Origin: Bacillus coahuilensis m4-4
GTDB lineage: Bacteria > Bacillota > Bacilli > Bacillales > Bacillaceae_K
Direction: 5' to 3'
NCBI RefSeq assembly: GCF_000171615.1
Contig: NZ_ABFU01000028.3
Span: 5,386 to 69,385 of the forward strand
DNA: 64,000 nucleotides
Below, in pieces: positions 46,553-55,448 of the stretch. Below the pieces are notes generated by a model. The model had not been told where the DNA came from and ran no database searches. It was given only the letters and a program-made list of their open reading frames with translations. Position 1 is the first letter of the stretch. The number at the start of each line of letters is the position of its first letter. Both the position numbers and the translations under genes were made by a program.

Positions 46553-48017
46553 AGACAGTAGTTATTGTAGGAGCCGGGTTAGGTGGTTTGGCTGCTGGCA
46601 TCTTATTACAATCTAAAGGGTTTCAAGTAACTATTATAGAAAAGAACCAACATGCTGGTGGAAAAATGAGGGAGTATAAGGAGCAAGGCTATTCATTTGA
46701 CTTTGGTCCAAATACTATTACGATGCCACATGTATTTACTAATGTAATAAATGAAGCGGGATTTAATGCTCAAGATTATTTACAATTTATTCGATTAGAA
46801 AATCACACAATGAATGAATGGGAAGACGGAACCAGATTATTACAAAGTTCTAATACAAAAAAAAATAGATAGAAGAGCTTAAGAAAATTGATTCTTACGG
46901 TGCTAAACAGTATCCTTCTTACCTAAAAGCTGTTGAAAAGTTATATAAAGACGCCAATACACAATTCTTCTACCGTACGTTTCAATCGTTTCGAGATTAT
47001 TTATCTCCGAGTCTTTCAAAAGCGTTCATGAAAGTAAAACCGTTTAGAAGGATGAATGATTTTCACGAGAAATATTTTAAAGATCCTCATGTTCTGATGG
47101 TGTTTAACCGATATGCCACGTATATTGGCTCGAGTCCATATAAGTCACCAGCAACATTTTCACTAATTGGTCATTTAGAAATGAATGATGGAGTATTCTA
47201 TACAAAAGGTGGAAACACGCAAATTGCTCAAAGCTTTCTAAAGGTGTTTAAAGAATTAGGAGGTTGTATTAAGTTTAATACGGTTGTTAAAAAAATGATG
47301 GTGAAAGATAAAAGGGTTTTGGGTGTTCAGACAGATAAAGGAGAAGTAATCTACGGTGATGAAGTGATCATAAATGGAGACTTTATTACTTCAACCAAAC
47401 ATTTACTAAATGAATCTGAACGACCGAGTTATAAGGATAGTAAATTAGATCAATATGACCCTTCCATCTCAGCATTTGTTATTTTAGCAGGGGTAAGGGA
47501 GTTTAACCCCAATGTCCATCATCATCATGTATATTTTACAAGCGATTATAAAAAAGAATTCTATCAATTATTTGAAGAAAATACTTTACCTGACGATCCG
47601 ACCATCTACATAAGTCATTCAGCTAAAACAGATAGAGAACGGACAAAAGGGAGTAACTTTTTTATTTTAGTGAATTCACCAGCGACTCACATATCAGAGG
47701 AAGAAAAGTTACTGTATAAAGAGAAAGTATATGATAAACTAGAACGAATGGGCGTTTCAATTCGCCCATATTTAGAATACGAAAAGGTGATTACGGCCTC
47801 TTCTATTCAAAAAGATTATTTTGCCTATAAGGGTTCTCTTTACGGTATATCTTCTCACCGTATGAAGGATAGTTTTTTACGACCATATAACCGAAACCAA
47901 GATATCGATAATATATATTACGTTGGCGGCACAACCCACCCAGGAGGAGGGTCTCCAATGGTCACGATATCAGGAGTTAATGTAGCGAAAGAAATCATTA
48001 AAAAGTATAAATTGTAA
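46549..48017 (+). CDS. CrtI-type carotenoid desaturase/oxidase (frame-interrupted)
   Basis: FAD-dependent carotenoid desaturase or oxidase, about 489 aa. FAD motif VVIVGAGLGGLAAGILLQSK at the N-terminus, EKNQHAGGKMREYKEQGYSF, DFGPNTITMP, and the C-terminal YYVGGTTHPGGGSPMVTISG typical of CrtI/CrtN/CrtP. One A is missing in the A6 run near 46858-46865. From sequence alone the desaturase (CrtN) and terminal oxidase (CrtP) activities cannot be told apart. The start overlaps the glycosyltransferase stop as ATGA. Confidence 0.85.
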
Positions 48018-48038
48018 GAATAGAATGGAGAGAATAAC

Positions 48039-49112
48039 ATGTCTCGAACAATTGTATTTACAGGTGGAGGAAGTGCAGGGCATGTAACTGTGAATACCGC
48101 TCTTATTCCATTTTTTAAAGAAAAAGGCTGGGAAATTGCTTACATTGGATCTAAAGATGGTATTGAAAAGACTATGATTCAAGAGCAATTTCTGGATATT
48201 CCATATTATGAAATATCAAGCGGGAAGCTAAGAAGGTATTTTTCTTGGAAAAATTTCTCTGATCCATTTAAAGTTGGAAAAGGAGTGTGGGACGCTTATC
48301 GAGCTATCCGAAAAATAAAGCCCGATATTGTTTTTTCTAAAGGTGGATTTGTAACAGTACCTGTTATAATGGCAAGTAAAATGGCAGGTGTTCCTACGCT
48401 GATCCATGAGTCCGACTATACACCTGGACTTGCAAATAAAATGGCCACCCCATTTGCATCCAGGATTTATACAACTTTTCCAGAAGCCATCAATCATTTA
48501 CCATCAGAAAAATCAGAGTATATTGGAGCTATTATCCGTGAAGAGCTTTTTAAAGGAGATCCATCAGAAGGGAGACGTTTATTAGGCTTTCATGAGCAAA
48601 AACCTATCTTACTCATAATGGGAGGAAGTTTAGGAGCTCAAAAAATAAATGAAGCAATTCGTCACAATCTACATAAGCTCCTTGAAGAGTATCAAATTGT
48701 ACATATTTGTGGGAAAGGCAACATTGATTCTACCCTCAATGACAAGGGATACAAGCAATTCGAGTTTGTACAATCCGAATTAGCACACTATATTTCAGCG
48801 AGTGATCATGTCATTAGTCGAGCGGGGTCTAACTCTATATTTGAATTCTTGGCTCTTCGTAAACCAATGATATTAATTCCTCTTTCAAGACAAGCAAGTA
48901 GAGGTGATCAGATATTAAATGCCGATTCTTTTGAGAAGCAAGGGTTTGCGATTAAACTCGAAGAAGAAAATTTATCAGATGAATCTCTTTTACTCGCTTT
49001 ACAAAAACTGATGGACAGTCAAAAGAGTATGATTGAAAAAATGAAAGTTTCAAAAGCTGCGCTATCTGTTCCAGAGATGTACAAAAAGATAGACTCACAT
49101 AATAAGCAGTAG
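48039..49112 (+). CDS. MurG-like glycosyltransferase (GT28)
   Basis: A 357-aa GT28 protein closely like MurG, which adds GlcNAc to lipid I. Motifs: [80 protein letters not shown], and [20 protein letters not shown]. It is 21 bases after the desaturase gene and clearly in the carotenoid operon, far from any division/cell-wall cluster. Several Bacilli have a second MurG; this could be that paralogue or a glycosyltransferase acting on a carotenoid or lipid. Frame intact. Confidence 0.85.
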   Translation: MSRTIVFTGGGSAGHVTVNTALIPFFKEKGWEIAYIGSKDGIEKTMIQEQFLDIPYYEISSGKLRRYFSWKNFSDPFKVGKGVWDAYRAIRKIKPDIVFSKGGFVTVPVIMASKMAGVPTLIHESDYTPGLANKMATPFASRIYTTFPEAINHLPSEKSEYIGAIIREELFKGDPSEGRRLLGFHEQKPILLIMGGSLGAQKINEAIRHNLHKLLEEYQIVHICGKGNIDSTLNDKGYKQFEFVQSELAHYISASDHVISRAGSNSIFEFLALRKPMILIPLSRQASRGDQILNADSFEKQGFAIKLEEENLSDESLLLALQKLMDSQKSMIEKMKVSKAALSVPEMYKKIDSHNKQ

Positions 49113-49139
49113 GTGATTCCGATAGGAATCACCTTTTTT
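49111..49139 (+). terminator. intrinsic terminator
   Basis: AGGTGATTCC-GATA-GGAATCACCTTTTTT at the end of the carotenoid operon. Confidence 0.85.
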
Positions 49140-49173
49140 CAAAATAGCGAAGAAAACTTTAAAGGAAAGGGTG

Positions 49174-49239
49174 GTGATAGTTCGAATCATGAAGCTTTTG
49201 TACAAACCATACTGGATCAATATAACTGAGGGCATTTGA
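49174..49239 (+). CDS. possible 21-aa peptide
   Basis: GTG 49174 after AAAGGAAAGGGTG opens the reading VIVRIMKLLYKPYWINITEG followed by I. The ribosome site is good, but the peptide is very short and basic. It could also be the remains of a longer membrane protein. Low certainty. Confidence 0.25.
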   Translation: MIVRIMKLLYKPYWINITEGI

Positions 49240-49261
49240 CATAAAAATGTAATCATTCCAT

Positions 49262-49296
49262 AAAAAAACTACGAGGATCTCATCCTCGAGTTTTGT
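49262..49296. terminator. bidirectional intrinsic terminator
   Basis: CGAGGAT-CTC-ATCCTCG with A-rich and T-rich flanks, just after the stop of the minus-strand GNAT gene. Confidence 0.75.
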
Positions 49297-49851
49297 TTAT
49301 GCTTCAAGCGCTGTTTCTTCTGTATGTTCTTCTTTTCTATAAAGGTAAAGAGTATAAAGATCTTTTGAGATTTCATAAAGGTCATATACAGGACCATTTG
49401 CATTTAATGCTTCATAAATGGATGGGCGAGTTTCATTAGCTTTTACGACATATGGAAGTTTCTCTGCTGCTTTTTGTGAGCGTACATTTTCTTTACGAAT
49501 ACGCATGAAATAGTATGAATATTTAATTCAAAAAATAATTCGTTAAAAAATGCTTCCTTAGCTACTGAATTGTAGCCTTTTCCGTGATATGGCTTCCCTA
49601 ACCATGTTCCTAGAAACCCAGCACCCTCTTCAATATCAAATAAATTAATGGTTCCAATAGGAGTGCCCCATTCATCTAAAATTGTTCGAGAGATTAATTC
49701 TTCACGTTCTTCTGCTTCTATTGTTTTTTTAGTTAAAAAGACAAACTCATCATATGAATAAGCTTTATGGCGCACAAAAGGGAAGACCTCTGGATGCGAC
49801 ATAAGCTCAAAAAGGATGTGACTGTCTTGAATTTCGTCGTTTTTTGAGCAT
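49297..49851 (-). CDS. GNAT family N-acetyltransferase, RimJ/RimL type (frame-interrupted)
   Basis: An acetyltransferase of about 185 aa of the RimJ/RimL type. Reads LMSHPEVFPFVRHKAYSYDE, EWGTPIGTINLFDIEEGAGF, and the acetyl-CoA loop LGTWLGKPYHGKGYNSVAKE (GxGYxxxA). It then continues in another frame as MRIRKENVRSQKAAEKLPYV, the usual NxxS motif. Breaks near 49505-49515 and in the A6 run at 49836-49841 near the start (ATG 49851, MLKNDEIQDSHILFEL). GGAGGG precedes the ATG. Substrate unknown. Confidence 0.78.
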
Positions 49852-49902
49852 TATTTTACCCTCCAAAGAGAGCAGTCGGAGTCATAGTTAATCGACCACC
49901 CT

Positions 49903-49935
49903 CGAAATTTTTCATAAATTGCATAAAAAATTTCG
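49903..49935. promoter_or_regulatory. perfect hairpin overlapping the tRNA-like acceptor stem
   Basis: CGAAATTTTT (49903-49912) and AAAAATTTCG (49926-49935) form a 10-bp perfect stem with a 13-base loop. The right arm includes the 3' acceptor strand of the tRNA-like fold, so the two structures exclude each other on a minus-strand transcript. Confidence 0.5.
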
Positions 49936-49997
49936 GGGTGGGAATCGAACCCACTAGAACCAACTTTGTTGGTGGCGCACCATTTGCCTTCCCTAAA
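49931..49997 (-). ncRNA. tRNA-like element lacking an anticodon loop
   Basis: On the minus strand 67 bases fold like a tRNA. Acceptor TTTAGGG / CCCGAAA (one A-G mismatch); D arm GGC-AAATGGTGC-GCC with the GG of the D loop; T arm GTGGG-TTCGATT-CCCAC, a perfect canonical T stem and loop. The anticodon arm is only ACCAA-CAAAG-TTGGT, a 5-base loop (or a 3-base loop if C-G pairs), and no CCA is encoded; T6 follows. It cannot decode. It could be a tRNA-like regulatory RNA or a decayed tRNA. Confidence 0.5.
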
Positions 49998-50133
49998 TCA
50001 CATGACGTAACGTACATATGTTATGTGAATAGAAATATATCTAAAAACAAGTTACTTATGTATAATACTAAAAATAAGTGAAGAAGGGAATAGGTTATTT
50101 ATTTATTTTTCTAGAAAAATTTTCATCATATTA

Positions 50134-51254
50134 TTACATGTTTCGACTTACACATTCTCCATTAATAAATGTATATAATGGTTTGGACAAATAGTGAAAA
50201 GGATGCTCATTCCAAACAACTAGGTCTGCATCTTTTCCTAACTCAATACTTCCAACTCGATGAGATACACCTAAGTTTATGGCCGGTAGAATGGTAATAC
50301 CTTCTAGAGCTTTTTGGGGTGTTAATCCTTCTCGAACAGCAATACTTGCACATATATGCAAATATTGAATAGGCGTATATGGATGGTCCGTTGTGATGGA
50401 CACTTCTACTCCAGCATTGGTTAAGTGTGTATAGGTGGACCAACTTTTATTCTTTAATTCAACTTTCGATCTTCTCGTTAAGGTAGGTCCAACGGTTACT
50501 TTTAAATTTCTTTCCCTTAAGTACTCAGTAATTAAGTGGCCTTCCGTACAGTGTTCGATACGTACATCTAATTGAAACTCATCTGCAAATCGAAGTGCTG
50601 ATATAATATCATCTGCCCTATGAGCGTGAATCCGTACAGGGATTTCTTGATTTAATGCTTTCCGAATGGCTAGTGATCGAAAATCGTCTGATTGTTTAGT
50701 TTTCACATCAAAAAATGCCTCTCTTAACATACCCATAATTCCCATTCTAGTAATAGAATCGTTTCTTCCATTACTATGAATACGCTTCGGGTTTTCACCA
50801 AGAGCAATTTTTAATCCAGATTCTTTTTTTTATTAATCATATCATCTATTTTTTTTCCATAAGTTTTGATAACAGATGTGATTCCCCCGATCACGTTAGA
50901 ACTTCCTGGCATAATGTTCACTGTAGTCACTCCGTACCTTATAGCATCAGAAAAAGCTGTATCTAATGGATATACACCATCTAACGCTCTAATATGTGGA
51001 GTTAGTGGTTCAATACTTTCGTTCGCATCGTTACCTGCCCACCCCGTACCTTCGTCATATAGGCCAAGGTGAGTGTGAGCATCTATTAACCCTGGAAGAA
51101 TATGAAGATCTGTACAATCAAATATTTCACAGCCAGGGGGTATTTCTGTGATGTTACCGATTCTTATAATCTTTTTCTTATAGAGTAGAACATCTATTTT
51201 AGAGAATGTACCATTTGTCACAGTATGCACAGTGCCGTTCTTTAGTAATATCAT
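50134..51254 (-). CDS. amidohydrolase family protein (frame-interrupted)
   Basis: Metal-dependent amidohydrolase of about 373 aa with the imidazolonepropionase-like layout. N-terminal ILLKNGTVHTVTNGTFSKID, metal-binding HILPGLIDAHTHLGLYDEGT, then after a break in the T7/A7 run near 50820-50827: ITRMGIMGMLREAFFD, IPVRIHAHRADDIISALRFA (metal His), DVRIEHCTEGHLI, VEVSITTDHPYTPIQYLHIC (Asp) and GSIELGKDADLVVWNEHPF. Substrate unknown. It ends beside the tRNA-like element and follows the DedA gene after 12 bases on the same strand. Confidence 0.83.
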
Positions 51255-51266
51255 AGTGATTCCCCT

Positions 51267-51850
51267 TTATTTTGAAGATCGATGATTGATCCATAATAAG
51301 ATGCTACCAGAAATAACAGAAAATAGAATAATTGGCAGTATATATGGCTTTGCTACTTCTTCAATCCTTGGCCAGTAGGTACCGAGTTCCATCCCAAGCA
51401 GTAGGAATAATATTGTCCAAGGAATCATGGCTCCAACAGTATAGAGTGTAAATATTCCAATTGGCATCTTACTCACACCAGCAGGTATGGAAATGGCATG
51501 TCGGATTACAGGAATAAATCGTGCAAAAAATACGACAAAATGCCCGTGTTTTCAAACCACTCTTCTGATTGGCATAAATGCTTTTCTGATATAAGAAAAA
51601 ATTTACCATAATGAATAAAAAATGGCCGACCGACCAGTCTGCCCAACAAATATACGATGATTTGAGCAAGGGTACCTCCAATGATTCCAGCAATTAACGC
51701 GCCTAAAAAGCTAATCTTTCCAATTCCAATTAAATATCCACCGTAAGCTAACACCAATTCACTTGGTATAATTTCAAGAGTTAGCCCGAGAAAAATCCCA
51801 AAATAACCCAATTGTTCAAGAGACAGCAGAAAGGATTCTATCCAGTTCAC
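51267..51850 (-). CDS. DedA family membrane protein (frame-interrupted)
   Basis: A DedA (SNARE-associated/VTT) membrane protein of about 195 aa; relatives flip or scramble polyprenyl phosphate or phospholipid. Seen: LSLEQLGYFGIFLGLTLEII, ELVLAYGGYLIGIGKISFLG, LLGRLVGRPFFIHYGKFFLI, and the family motif FARFIPVIRHAISIPAGVSK, which spans a break near 51530-51545. Start GTG 51850 follows AAAGGAG. Probably one operon with the amidohydrolase. Confidence 0.83.
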
Positions 51851-51985
51851 ACTATGTTCTCCTTTCAAATATATTGAAGACAGGCTATAGTCTGTTATAA
51901 TTTATGGGCTGGATAAAGTAAAAAAGAACTGAAACTATTTGTTCTATTCATTCGTATAATCTTATATAGAAGGGAGGAGAAATAA

Positions 51986-52309
51986 ATGAAGCCAAACAAC
52001 GATGAAAGATTATTTGCCGCACTAATATATGTTATAAGTTTTTTCACTGCATTTATAGGTCCAATTATCCTGTGGATTGTAAAGAAGGATAGTAGTTCAT
52101 TTGTTGATTATCATGGTCGTCAATATTTGAACTTCTTAATTTCGTACACTATATATACGGTAATATCGGGTGTATTAACGTTTATTTTAATTGGATTCGC
52201 ATTGCTCGCAGTCGTATCAATTGCAGGATTTATCTTTACTATAATTGCTGCGATAAAGGCATATGAAGGAGAAGAATATCGTATTCCAGCTATATTTAGG
52301 ATCGTTTAG
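51986..52309 (+). CDS. DUF4870 domain membrane protein
   Basis: A 107-aa protein with three membrane helices: LFAALIYVISFFTAFIGPII, YLNFLISYTIYTVISGVLTF, LAVVSIAGFIFTIIAAIKAY. The DxHGRQYLNF stretch (VDYHGRQYLNFLIS) and the tail EYRIPAIFRIV are the DUF4870 signature. GGGAGGAGAAATAA precedes the ATG. Function unknown. A terminator follows. Confidence 0.85.
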   Translation: MKPNNDERLFAALIYVISFFTAFIGPIILWIVKKDSSSFVDYHGRQYLNFLISYTIYTVISGVLTFILIGFALLAVVSIAGFIFTIIAAIKAYEGEEYRIPAIFRIV

Positions 52310-52318
52310 TACCTAGTG

Positions 52319-52346
52319 AAAAAGGGAGTCTTAGACTTCCTTTTTT
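52319..52346 (+). terminator. intrinsic terminator
   Basis: AAAGGGAGTC-TTA-GACTTCCTTTTTT after the DUF4870 gene. Confidence 0.75.
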
Positions 52347-52442
52347 AGTTCATCTACAATATGAAATAGAGTAAAAGAGTTTACTCTTGCAGATGAGGTA
52401 TTTTAAAATGATCACATTACATACATAAATTGGAGGTTCAAT

Positions 52443-53317
52443 ATGTTAGAACAAACTGGTTTGGTGCTTGAAGGTGGAGGTATGAGAGGGGTTTATACTG
52501 CTGGAGTATTAGAAGTTTTACTAGAGAATAATATAGAATTCCCTTATGTTATAGGAGTTTCGGCAGGTGCATGTAATGCAGCGTCTTTTCTGTCTCGTCA
52601 GCATGGAAGAAACAAAAAAGTCAATATAGAGTACGCCGCCCACCCAGAGTATTTGTCCTTTCGAAATTACATAAAGAAAAAAGAGTTATTTGGTATGGAT
52701 TTTGTTTTTGGAACGATTCCAAATGAGTTAGTTCCATATGATTACGCAGCCTTTCACCAAAATCCAACAGAATTTATGATTGGAACAACAGACTGCCATA
52801 CAGGGAAGCCTTTGTATTTGAGTCGTAATGATTACAAGGAGGACTTGTTACTTGCACTAAGAGCTTCCTCATCCTTACCGCTTATTTCTCCGATGGTCAT
52901 GTTTAATGGTAAGGAGTTAATGGACGGTGGTATAACAGATTCCATTCCTTTAAAGCAAGCCGAAAAAGATGGGTTCGATAAGAATGTTGTCATCCTAACG
53001 AGAAATGAAGGATATTATAAGAAACCATCTAAATTTACCAGCGTCATTCATTATAAATATGGAAGATTCTATCCTAATTTAGTTCAAGCTATAGAAAATC
53101 GGTACGATCATTATAACCAAGCAATTAAGGAAATCGAACGAAAAGAAAAAGCAGGCGAAATATTTGTCATTCGGCCAACTCTTCCACTAAAGGTAGGAAG
53201 AGTAGAAAAAAATACAAAAGAAATTAAAAAGATCTTTATATGAAAGGGTATAACGATGGCAAAAAAGCACTACCTACACTATTAAAATGGTCAGAAAAAA
53301 ATAATGTACCATCGTAG
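52443..53317 (+). CDS. patatin-like phospholipase (frame-interrupted at 3' end)
   Basis: A lipid acyl hydrolase of about 291 aa. Catalytic dyad: Ser in IGVSAGACNAASFLS (GxSxG) and Asp in KELMDGGITDSIPL (DG[GA]). Oxyanion loop LVLEGGGMRGVYTAGVLEVL. A break in the A-run near 53217-53229 hides the C-terminus, which in the next frame reads LYMKGYNDGKKALPTLLKWS and ends at TAG 53315-53317. TTGGAGG precedes the ATG. Related to YjjU; substrate is probably a phospholipid. Confidence 0.85.
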
Positions 53318-53346
53318 CTCTCCTCTTGTAGAAGAGCTATTTTTTT
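53315..53346 (+). terminator. intrinsic terminator
   Basis: TAGCTCT...AGAGCTA followed by T7; the stem begins at the patatin gene stop codon. Confidence 0.75.
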
Positions 53347-53439
53347 CCTTTTAGATAAACTATTAATTTTTTTGAATAGCATACTAAATTGCTATTATTC
53401 ATAGGATAATGAAGAAGGTTAATCAAAAGGGGAATGATT

Positions 53440-54032
53440 ATGACGTTACTAGATTTATACAAATTAGAATGTAGACGAATCTACACTACTTTACTTCTAC
53501 TATTAGGTGGAATGATTAGTAGCCTAACTCTGTCATTTTTTTTAGGATATAGTGTATTATTTTGTCTCTTTATTATTTATTTTTTTCAGTTGCAGCTCAC
53601 TCAAAGAAAAATGGATGAAATCCATATAACAACTACAAGCCAAAGCAATCGAATCCTTATTGTTGATCCATCATTATCAAAGAAAATGATCGCATTTATG
53701 AATTCCAACGGAGCCATCCTCTATAGTTGTTCGATTAGAAAAGATACATTTAAAATGGTAGATTTTATTCAAAATAAAACAAAGAGTTTTCAAATACGAG
53801 CAACTCAACAATCCACTAGAAAATTTATCAAGCGATCATCCATTTCAAATAATATTTTTATTCAATTTGAAAATGTCCATATTACTTGCAAAAAAGGATA
53901 TTTACCACTGTCCTTACAAGAAAAGTTTGAACCTACGGTGTATTCAATCGAATTTAACCCTACTATTCACCCGCCGGAACTATTAGTCCTTTTTTGTTAC
54001 TATTTAAAAATAGAAAAAAAATACTTTTGTGA
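53440..54032 (+). CDS. unknown membrane-anchored protein
   Basis: N-terminal hydrophobic hairpin (TLLLLLGGMISSLTLSFFLG, VLFCLFIIYFFQLQLT) followed by a basic soluble domain of about 130 aa (ILIVDPSLSKKMIAFMNSNG, FKPTVYSIEF-like segment PTVYSIEFNPTIHPPELLVL). The raw frame runs on into the next gene. With one more A in the A8 run at 54014-54021 it would stop at TGA 54030-54032 (tail KIEKKILL), just before the next ribosome site; I prefer this. ATG 53440 follows AAAAGGGGAATGATT. No family recognised. Confidence 0.5.
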
Positions 54033-54081
54033 CAATAAAAAGAAAGGGAAATGGGGGACACTTCTTCTAGAGGTGATGGTG

Positions 54082-54401
54082 TTGAATCAACAATATAAAC
54101 CGGCATTACAAGCTTTGTTAGATGTAGTAGAAGCAAGTCAAGTATGCTATCATGCTGCCTTAAAAAGAAAAAAACTTAGGAAAAAGTTATTGAGGCTTCA
54201 GTGGAATTATCCTCTATTTGCACGTATTCATCTTTAGCAATTAGTCGCTCTAGTGAATATATGGAAATGATAGTAAAGCTGACTTATGACGTAATCAAGA
54301 AGTGTTGTGAAGTGATAAAATCATTTGATTATCCTTTTTGTAAACACTGCTACGAAGCTTGTATAAGGGCTTTAAAAGTACAGTACTCTGAAATAGAGTA
54401 A
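54082..54401 (+). CDS. DUF326-like four-helix protein with few cysteines (frame-interrupted)
   Basis: About 107 aa read from TTG 54082, eight bases after AGAGG. It begins MNQQYKPALQALLDVVEASQ, VCYHAALKRKK, and after a missing A near 54180-54186 continues VIEASVELSSICTYSSLAIS, DVIKKCCEVIKSFDYPFCKH and CYEACIRAL. The spacing is that of the four-helix copper-binding DUF326 (YhjQ-like) proteins, which normally carry many more Cys; here most positions are Ala, Ser or Val. Metal binding may be reduced or lost. The gene lies just before the FMN riboswitch. Confidence 0.6.
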
Positions 54402-54450
54402 ATATAATGTAAGTTCCATTAATATTATGATATAGTATAAGTAATTTAAT

Positions 54451-54590
54451 AATCCTTCGGGGCAGGGTGTAATTCCCTACCGGCGGTGATGAGCTTTGTG
54501 CTTTTAGTCCGTGAGCGAAACGTTTTAACGTCTTGTTGATTTGGTGAAAATCCAAAACCGACAGTGAAAGTCTGGATGGGAGAAGGAAAA
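54451..54590 (+). ncRNA. FMN riboswitch (RFN element)
   Basis: All conserved RFN segments are present in order: TTCGGGGCAGGGTG, TTCCCTACCGGCGGTGATG, AGTCCGTGAGC, TTGATTTGGTGAAAATCC, AACCGACAGTGAAAGTCTGG and ATGGGAGAAGG. A terminator follows at 54642. When FMN is bound, the riboswitch should favour termination before ribE. Position about 200 bases upstream of ribE fits a rib-operon leader. Confidence 0.95.
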
Positions 54591-54641
54591 TTGTATTTGT
54601 ATGAAATGTTAGGTTTTCATGCTTATTTACTTGTGCTAAAA

Positions 54642-54677
54642 AGCCCTGAGTTCACTAATGACTCAGGGCTATTCTTA
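54642..54677 (+). terminator. riboswitch-controlled terminator
   Basis: AGCCCTGAGT-TCACTAATG-ACTCAGGGCT, a 10-bp perfect stem 50 bases after the FMN aptamer. The T-run is poor (ATTCTT). Confidence 0.75.
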
Positions 54678-54788
54678 TGATGTACACGGTTGCGAAATCT
54701 GTGTAGGTTATAAGTTTTTTAGCGAATCCTCATATTTCCTTTCTGCTCATCACTATTTTCAAAAATATACTGAAAAGTAGGTGATGCT

Positions 54789-55436
54789 TTGTTTACGGGT
54801 ATAATTGAAGAAATTGGAACCATACAATCCATTTCAAGGTCCTCAAAATCGTTACAATTAACCATTCAATGTCAACATATCTTAGATGATATACATATCG
54901 GAGATAGTATTAGTGTTAATGGTGTCTGTTTAACCGTTACATATTATTCAACGAGCTCATTCCAAGCAGACGTTATTCCTGAAACGTTCTCCCATACGTC
55001 TTTAAAGCAATTAACACTTGGATCTAGGGTGAATCTAGAAAGAGCTATGAGTGCGAGAGGTCGTTTGGAGGTCATATAGTTTCAGGTCATGTAGATGGAA
55101 TCGGCAAAATTGTTAAGAAACAAAAGGTGGATATTGCCGAATATGTAGAAATAGAAATCTCACATTATATGCTTCCCTTTTTCATAGATAAAGGATCCAT
55201 CGCTGTGGATGGCACGAGTCTCACTGTATTCCAAGTGGATGATTTGCATTCGACAGTTACTATATCATTAATTCCTCAAACTCAATCAGATACAATACTG
55301 AATGATAAAAGAATAGGTGATGAAGTCAATATTGAGTGCGATATGTTAGCGAAATATATCTTTCGTTTCAATCAAATAGGCAATAAAAAAAATAACGATC
55401 ACGCTAGATTATTTATCTCAGCATGGATTTATGTAA
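54789..55436 (+). CDS. ribE: riboflavin synthase alpha chain (frame-interrupted)
   Basis: Joins two 6,7-dimethyl-8-ribityllumazine molecules to riboflavin. Two lumazine-binding domains: MFTGIIEEIGTIQSISRSSK, SISVNGVCLTVTYYSTSSFQ and VIPETFSHTSL; then SGHVDGIGKIVKKQKV, GSIAVDGTSLTVFQVDD, and ISLIPQTQSDTIL. Breaks near 55066-55072 and in the A8 run at 55384-55391; the true end KITITLDYLSQHGFM is at TAA 55434-55436. About 216 aa. The TTG start follows GTAGGTGATGC. It is the first gene after the riboswitch; ribD, which is usually there, is missing. Confidence 0.88.
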
Positions 55437-55448
55437 GAGGGGGATTGG

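Larger units (their letters stand above)
49852..50133. other. intergenic region with tRNA-like element
   Basis: 280 bases between two minus-strand genes. It contains the tRNA-like fold at 49931-49997 and an overlapping perfect hairpin at 49903-49935. The rest (50000-50130) is A+T-rich with no gene. Confidence 0.5.

Noticed and set aside
49852-50133. T-box leader explanation for the tRNA-like segment
   Set aside because: No AGG-type T-box sequence or specifier stem is visible, and no aminoacyl-tRNA synthetase or amino-acid gene follows on the minus strand.
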